DNA of 64,000 bases. It comes from an uncultured Candidatus Binatia bacterium. GTDB taxonomy: Bacteria; Desulfobacterota; Binatia; UBA9968; JAJDTQ01. The number at the start of each line of letters is the position of its first letter. The first letter of the stretch is position 1. The notes beneath the pieces are model-generated. The model saw only the letters and a list, made by a program, of their open reading frames with translations, was not told the DNA's origin and made no database searches. Positions 61,427 through 64,000 of this stretch are shown one piece after another. The position numbers were made by a program, and so were the translations under genes. Location: the NCBI GenBank assembly GCA_958295985.1, contig OY282432.1, positions 3,992,517 through 4,056,516 on the forward strand, in the 5' to 3' direction.

Positions 61427-62295
61427 CCGATACGCTCCTTGGCGGCGAACAGCCCCGTGGGCTTGAACGCCAGCACCAGGATGATCAGCAGGAAGCCCAT
61501 GGCGTCCCGATAACCGGACGAGACGTAGCCCGCGCCCAGTTCCTCCGCCAAGCCCAGGATGAAGCCGCCGAGGGTGGCGCCGGGGATGCTGCCGAGCCCG
61601 CCGAGGATGACGATGGCGAAGGCCTTCAGCGCCGCCAGATCGCCAATCGTCGGCGCGACCACGAAGACCGGACCGAGCAAGGCGCCGGCCGCGGCCGCAA
61701 GACAGGAGCCGAAGGCAAACGTCAAAGTATGGATCCCCTTGACGTTGACGCCCATGAGCGCCGCGGTCTCACGGTCCTGGAAGGTGGCGCGCATGGCCTT
61801 GCCCAGGCGTGTCCGATGGATCAGGAGGTAGGTGACGGCGATCAGCAGCACGGCGAACGCGAAGACGAAGACCCGGACCCAGGAGACCGAGACCGGCCCG
61901 ATGACCAGCGGGTCGAGGGGAAAGGGATGGTCAATGGATTTGGCGATGCCGCTCCAGGTGTATTGCTCCAGGTTCTGCATCGCGATCCAGGCGCCGATCA
62001 TGACCAGCATGGTGGTATCGATGTCGGCGCCTCTCAGGGGGCGCAGCAGCACAAATTCGATAAGGGCGCCGAGGACGACGCCGAGCGCCATGGCAAGCAG
62101 GATACTGACGAAGAAATCGAGGCCCAGGACCATGACGAAGAAGAACACCATGTAGGCGCCGAACGTGTAGAGCTCGCCGTGGGTGAAGTTGACCACCCGC
62201 ATGATGCCGAAAATCAGGGTCAGGCCGATGCCCAGAAGGGCATAGGTACCGCCGAGGATCAGGGCGTTGAGGAGGTGCTGGAGAAGTTCAGCCAC
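61423..62295 (-). CDS. livH: Branched-chain amino acid ABC permease LivH
   Basis: 290 residues from a GTG at 62293-62295; the ribosome binding site is poor, so the start is less certain. LivH blocks: LNALILGGTYALLGIGLTLI, GIMRVVNFTHGELYTFGAY, MRATFQDRETAALMGVNVKG (EAA-like loop) and VILGGLGSIPGATLGGFI. Separated from livK by about 100 bases that hold a strong hairpin. Confidence 0.95.
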   Translation of the reverse strand: MAELLQHLLNALILGGTYALLGIGLTLIFGIMRVVNFTHGELYTFGAYMVFFFVMVLGLDFFVSILLAMALGVVLGALIEFVLLRPLRGADIDTTMLVMIGAWIAMQNLEQYTWSGIAKSIDHPFPLDPLVIGPVSVSWVRVFVFAFAVLLIAVTYLLIHRTRLGKAMRATFQDRETAALMGVNVKGIHTLTFAFGSCLAAAAGALLGPVFVVAPTIGDLAALKAFAIVILGGLGSIPGATLGGFILGLAEELGAGYVSSGYRDAMGFLLIILVLAFKPTGLFAAKERIG

Positions 62296-62317
62296 GGCGA
62301 GGACGGGGAACCGGTCC

Positions 62318-62361
62318 CGACCAGCGCCCTTCCGGGAAATCCCCGGGAAGGGCGCTGGTCG
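62318..62361 (-). promoter_or_regulatory. Strong hairpin between livK and livH
   Basis: Sixteen-base perfect arms (62318-62333 and 62346-62361) around a 12-base loop that also has internal complementarity. No T-run. Position after the binding-protein gene and before the permeases fits an mRNA-stabilising or attenuating structure that raises livK over livHMGF; inferred. Confidence 0.7.
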
Positions 62362-62393
62362 AATCAGGGCCGGACGGCTTTCGTCGGCCGCCG

Positions 62394-63548
62394 CTATGGC
62401 AGCGTGACCTTGCCGTTCTCGATGGTGACCACGTAAACGTTCGGAACGTTCTGGGCGCTCTCCTTGCCGGCGGGGCCTTGCTTGATGAACGCGATGTTGC
62501 CGTTGACGCCCTTCACCTTGACCCCCCAGAGAGCCTTCTGAATGGCCTTGGGCTCGGCCTTGCCCGCGGCCTTGATGCCGGCGGCGATGGTCATGATGCC
62601 GTCGTGGCCGCGGAAACCCTCGGTCAGACCGGCGAAGTTGTGGCCGCGCTTGTTCCATTCATTGACGAACGCGGTGGCGACATCCGGATTGGGCGCCGAG
62701 CCCGGGAACCAGGGAGCGAAGAACAGCAGATGATAGCTGCCTTCCGCGGCCGCGCCGGCCTGCGCGATCAACTGATCCGGCGATTGCGAACCGCCGGTGG
62801 TGATCACCCGTTGAGTGACACGCTGCTCCTTCATCTGCTTCAGCACCAGGGTGAGTTGCTCGACGCCCGTGGTGACGAACACCGTATCCCCACCCGACGA
62901 CTTGATCTTCGCCAACTGGGCGCTCAGGTCGGTGGCCCTGGCATCCATGGTTTCCACAACGCCGATGGCGATGCCCTTGCTCTTGAGCATCTTCCGGAAT
63001 TCCTTGGACGCGCCAAGGCCCCAGTCGTTGTTGACCACCAGGAAATTGGCCTTCTTGATGTTGAACTGCCCGACCTTCGTGCCGAAGGACTGGGCTTCCA
63101 TGGCCGAGGTCGGGCTGATCCGGAAGATCCAGGGATTGCCCGAGGTCGTGATCTTGCCCGAGGACGACGTCTCGACGACCATGGGCACGCCGTATTCCAT
63201 CAGTTTCGGCATGACCGCCAGGGTATAGGTCGAGCTCCACGCCCCCATCAACGCCGGCACCTTGTCGCGCACGATCAGCTTTTCGGCCGTTGCCACGGCT
63301 TCCTTCGGATTGCTCTTGTTGTCCTCGATGATCAACTGGACCTTCTTGCCCAACAGACCACCGGAGGCGTTGAGAAACGACTCAGCGATCTTGGCGCCCT
63401 GTGCGACATAGTTGCCGGACGCCGCGACGGCGCCGGTCAGCGGCTGGGTGACGCCTATTTTCAAGGTCTCGGCCGCCCCGGCGATGGGCGCAGCCGCCGC
63501 CAACGCGATTCCAGCCACGAACAGCGCGACTCGTTTGAACCTGGACAT
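62394..63548 (-). CDS. livK: Branched-chain amino acid ABC binding protein LivK-like
   Basis: 384 residues. Signal peptide about 1-25 (MSRFKRVALFVAGIALAA, cleavage after IAGAA). Type I periplasmic binding fold: LKIGVTQPLTGAVAASGNYV, LIIEDNKSNPKEAVATAEKL, the ligand-contact region LMGAWSSTYTLAVMP and ISPTSAMEAQSFG. AAAGGAG lies six bases before the ATG. First gene of livKHMGF. Ligand could be a branched-chain amino acid, an amide or an aromatic compound; such systems diversify widely. Confidence 0.93.
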   Translation of the reverse strand: MSRFKRVALFVAGIALAAAAPIAGAAETLKIGVTQPLTGAVAASGNYVAQGAKIAESFLNASGGLLGKKVQLIIEDNKSNPKEAVATAEKLIVRDKVPALMGAWSSTYTLAVMPKLMEYGVPMVVETSSSGKITTSGNPWIFRISPTSAMEAQSFGTKVGQFNIKKANFLVVNNDWGLGASKEFRKMLKSKGIAIGVVETMDARATDLSAQLAKIKSSGGDTVFVTTGVEQLTLVLKQMKEQRVTQRVITTGGSQSPDQLIAQAGAAAEGSYHLLFFAPWFPGSAPNPDVATAFVNEWNKRGHNFAGLTEGFRGHDGIMTIAAGIKAAGKAEPKAIQKALWGVKVKGVNGNIAFIKQGPAGKESAQNVPNVYVVTIENGKVTLP

Positions 63549-63586
63549 GGTTTTCTCCTTTCGTTCGGAACAAAAACGGGCGCCAG

Positions 63587-63616
63587 ATTCTGGCACGGCG
63601 GGCCACACCAGCACAA
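63587..63616 (-). promoter_or_regulatory. Weak promoter candidate for livKHMGF
   Basis: Minus strand TTGTGC (63616-63611), 18-base spacer, CAGAAT (63592-63587). Only partly consensus; placed about 39 bases before the livK ATG. Confidence 0.3.
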
Positions 63617-63668
63617 GCATGGTCGAACGTCTCGCCAAGGGTTACCCCGCACGGCTTGCTTGGCGCCT

Positions 63669-63998
63669 CTATTCCTGGACTCCCGTCTTGAGATCCGGTT
63701 GGGTGAAGAGCGGCTGCCCCACATCGTCCATATGCGCTTTAAGGGGCGGATATGTCGTAAGCCCGTAGCTCATTACGTCAACCGCGACAGGGAGGTTGCT
63801 TTCATGAAACAGCGTCCAGAGCCGGTCAACGGTTCTTTCGTCCAGCCGGCCGTGCAGGACCAAGTCTATGTCTGAATCCGGGCGGCAAGCGCCCGTGGCT
63901 CGGGAGCCAAAAAGGTCGACACGGGTGATGACATCCGCATAAGGGGCGAGAATCCGTTTAATCGTGCCTAGCTGCCTGGCTGTAAGGCCGTGGTCCAC
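63669..63998 (-). CDS. MNT-type minimal nucleotidyltransferase, possibly extending past the window edge
   Basis: 109 codons from a GTG at 63996-63998; the frame is open to the window edge so an earlier start cannot be excluded. DLFGSRATGACRPDSDIDLVL is the pol-beta nucleotidyltransferase GSxxxG...DxD core. MNT proteins are the antitoxin partners of HEPN RNases, which they inactivate by AMP transfer. No HEPN gene is seen downstream; it would have to be beyond base 64000. Upstream of livK in the same direction across a 120-base gap. Confidence 0.82.
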   Translation of the reverse strand: MDHGLTARQLGTIKRILAPYADVITRVDLFGSRATGACRPDSDIDLVLHGRLDERTVDRLWTLFHESNLPVAVDVMSYGLTTYPPLKAHMDDVGQPLFTQPDLKTGVQE

Positions 63999-64000
63999 CG

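Overview
The window is GC-rich bacterial chromosome carrying a Gram-negative envelope gene set: a complete tolQRAB-pal-cpoB cluster, an RND efflux pump and its adaptor, and lipoprotein signals. Core genes sit next to a LysW-carrier amino acid operon, ergothioneine/selenoneine genes, several PF04909 amidohydrolases and TRAP and Liv transporters. This mix suggests an uncultivated, aerobic-leaning lineage of the Desulfobacterota / Tectomicrobia / Binatota kind. That placement is inference from gene content; no rRNA is present to test it.

Layout. 1-5.4 kb: translation genes frr(partial)-pyrH-tsf-rpsB, then rho and ribF, all on the minus strand. 5.5-10.9 kb: Tol-Pal operon, minus. 11.1-13.6 kb: pgk-tpiA-secG and a tRNA-Leu(GAG), plus. 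13.6-14.6 kb: yggT and yggS. 14.8-19.4 kb: a lytic transglycosylase, then egtD translationally coupled to an Fe-S heterodisulfide-reductase-like protein. 19.5-25.4 kb: an ABC solute-binding protein and double permease with no ATPase, a 160-bp palindromic repeat and two hydrolases. 25.6-28.2 kb: an islet with an RNA ligase, an AAA/DUF4143 ATPase and a second repeat copy. 28.2-34.1 kb: CinA-like protein and RND pump. 34.2-38.3 kb: a second islet with an RHH regulator, a Mrr-like endonuclease, a DNA methyltransferase and another AAA/DUF4143 ATPase.

38.4-43.4 kb (plus): an amidohydrolase, a GH84 beta-N-acetylglucosaminidase, an EgtB-family sulfoxide/selenoxide synthase (senA candidate) and SenB-type selenosugar synthase. 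SenB is known to make a GlcNAc selenosugar from UDP-GlcNAc, so a GlcNAc hydrolase directly upstream is the most interesting association in the window. 43.4-52.3 kb (minus): aldehyde dehydrogenase, amidohydrolase, class III aminotransferase, then lysW-lysX-lysY-glutamine amidotransferase-lysZ-lysJ, with almost every LysW gene junction overlapping or tight. A strong sigma70-type promoter stands in front of the aldehyde dehydrogenase.

52.5-64 kb: rnhA, a divergent YchF-like NTPase, the remains of a toxin-antitoxin pair, a TRAP transporter (dctPQM), an AmpG-like MFS permease, a complete livKHMGF branched-chain amino acid ABC system and a MNT-type nucleotidyltransferase at the edge. No stretch longer than about 300 bases lacks a gene. 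Small structured repeats, palindromes and short tandem duplications mark many of the intergenic gaps.
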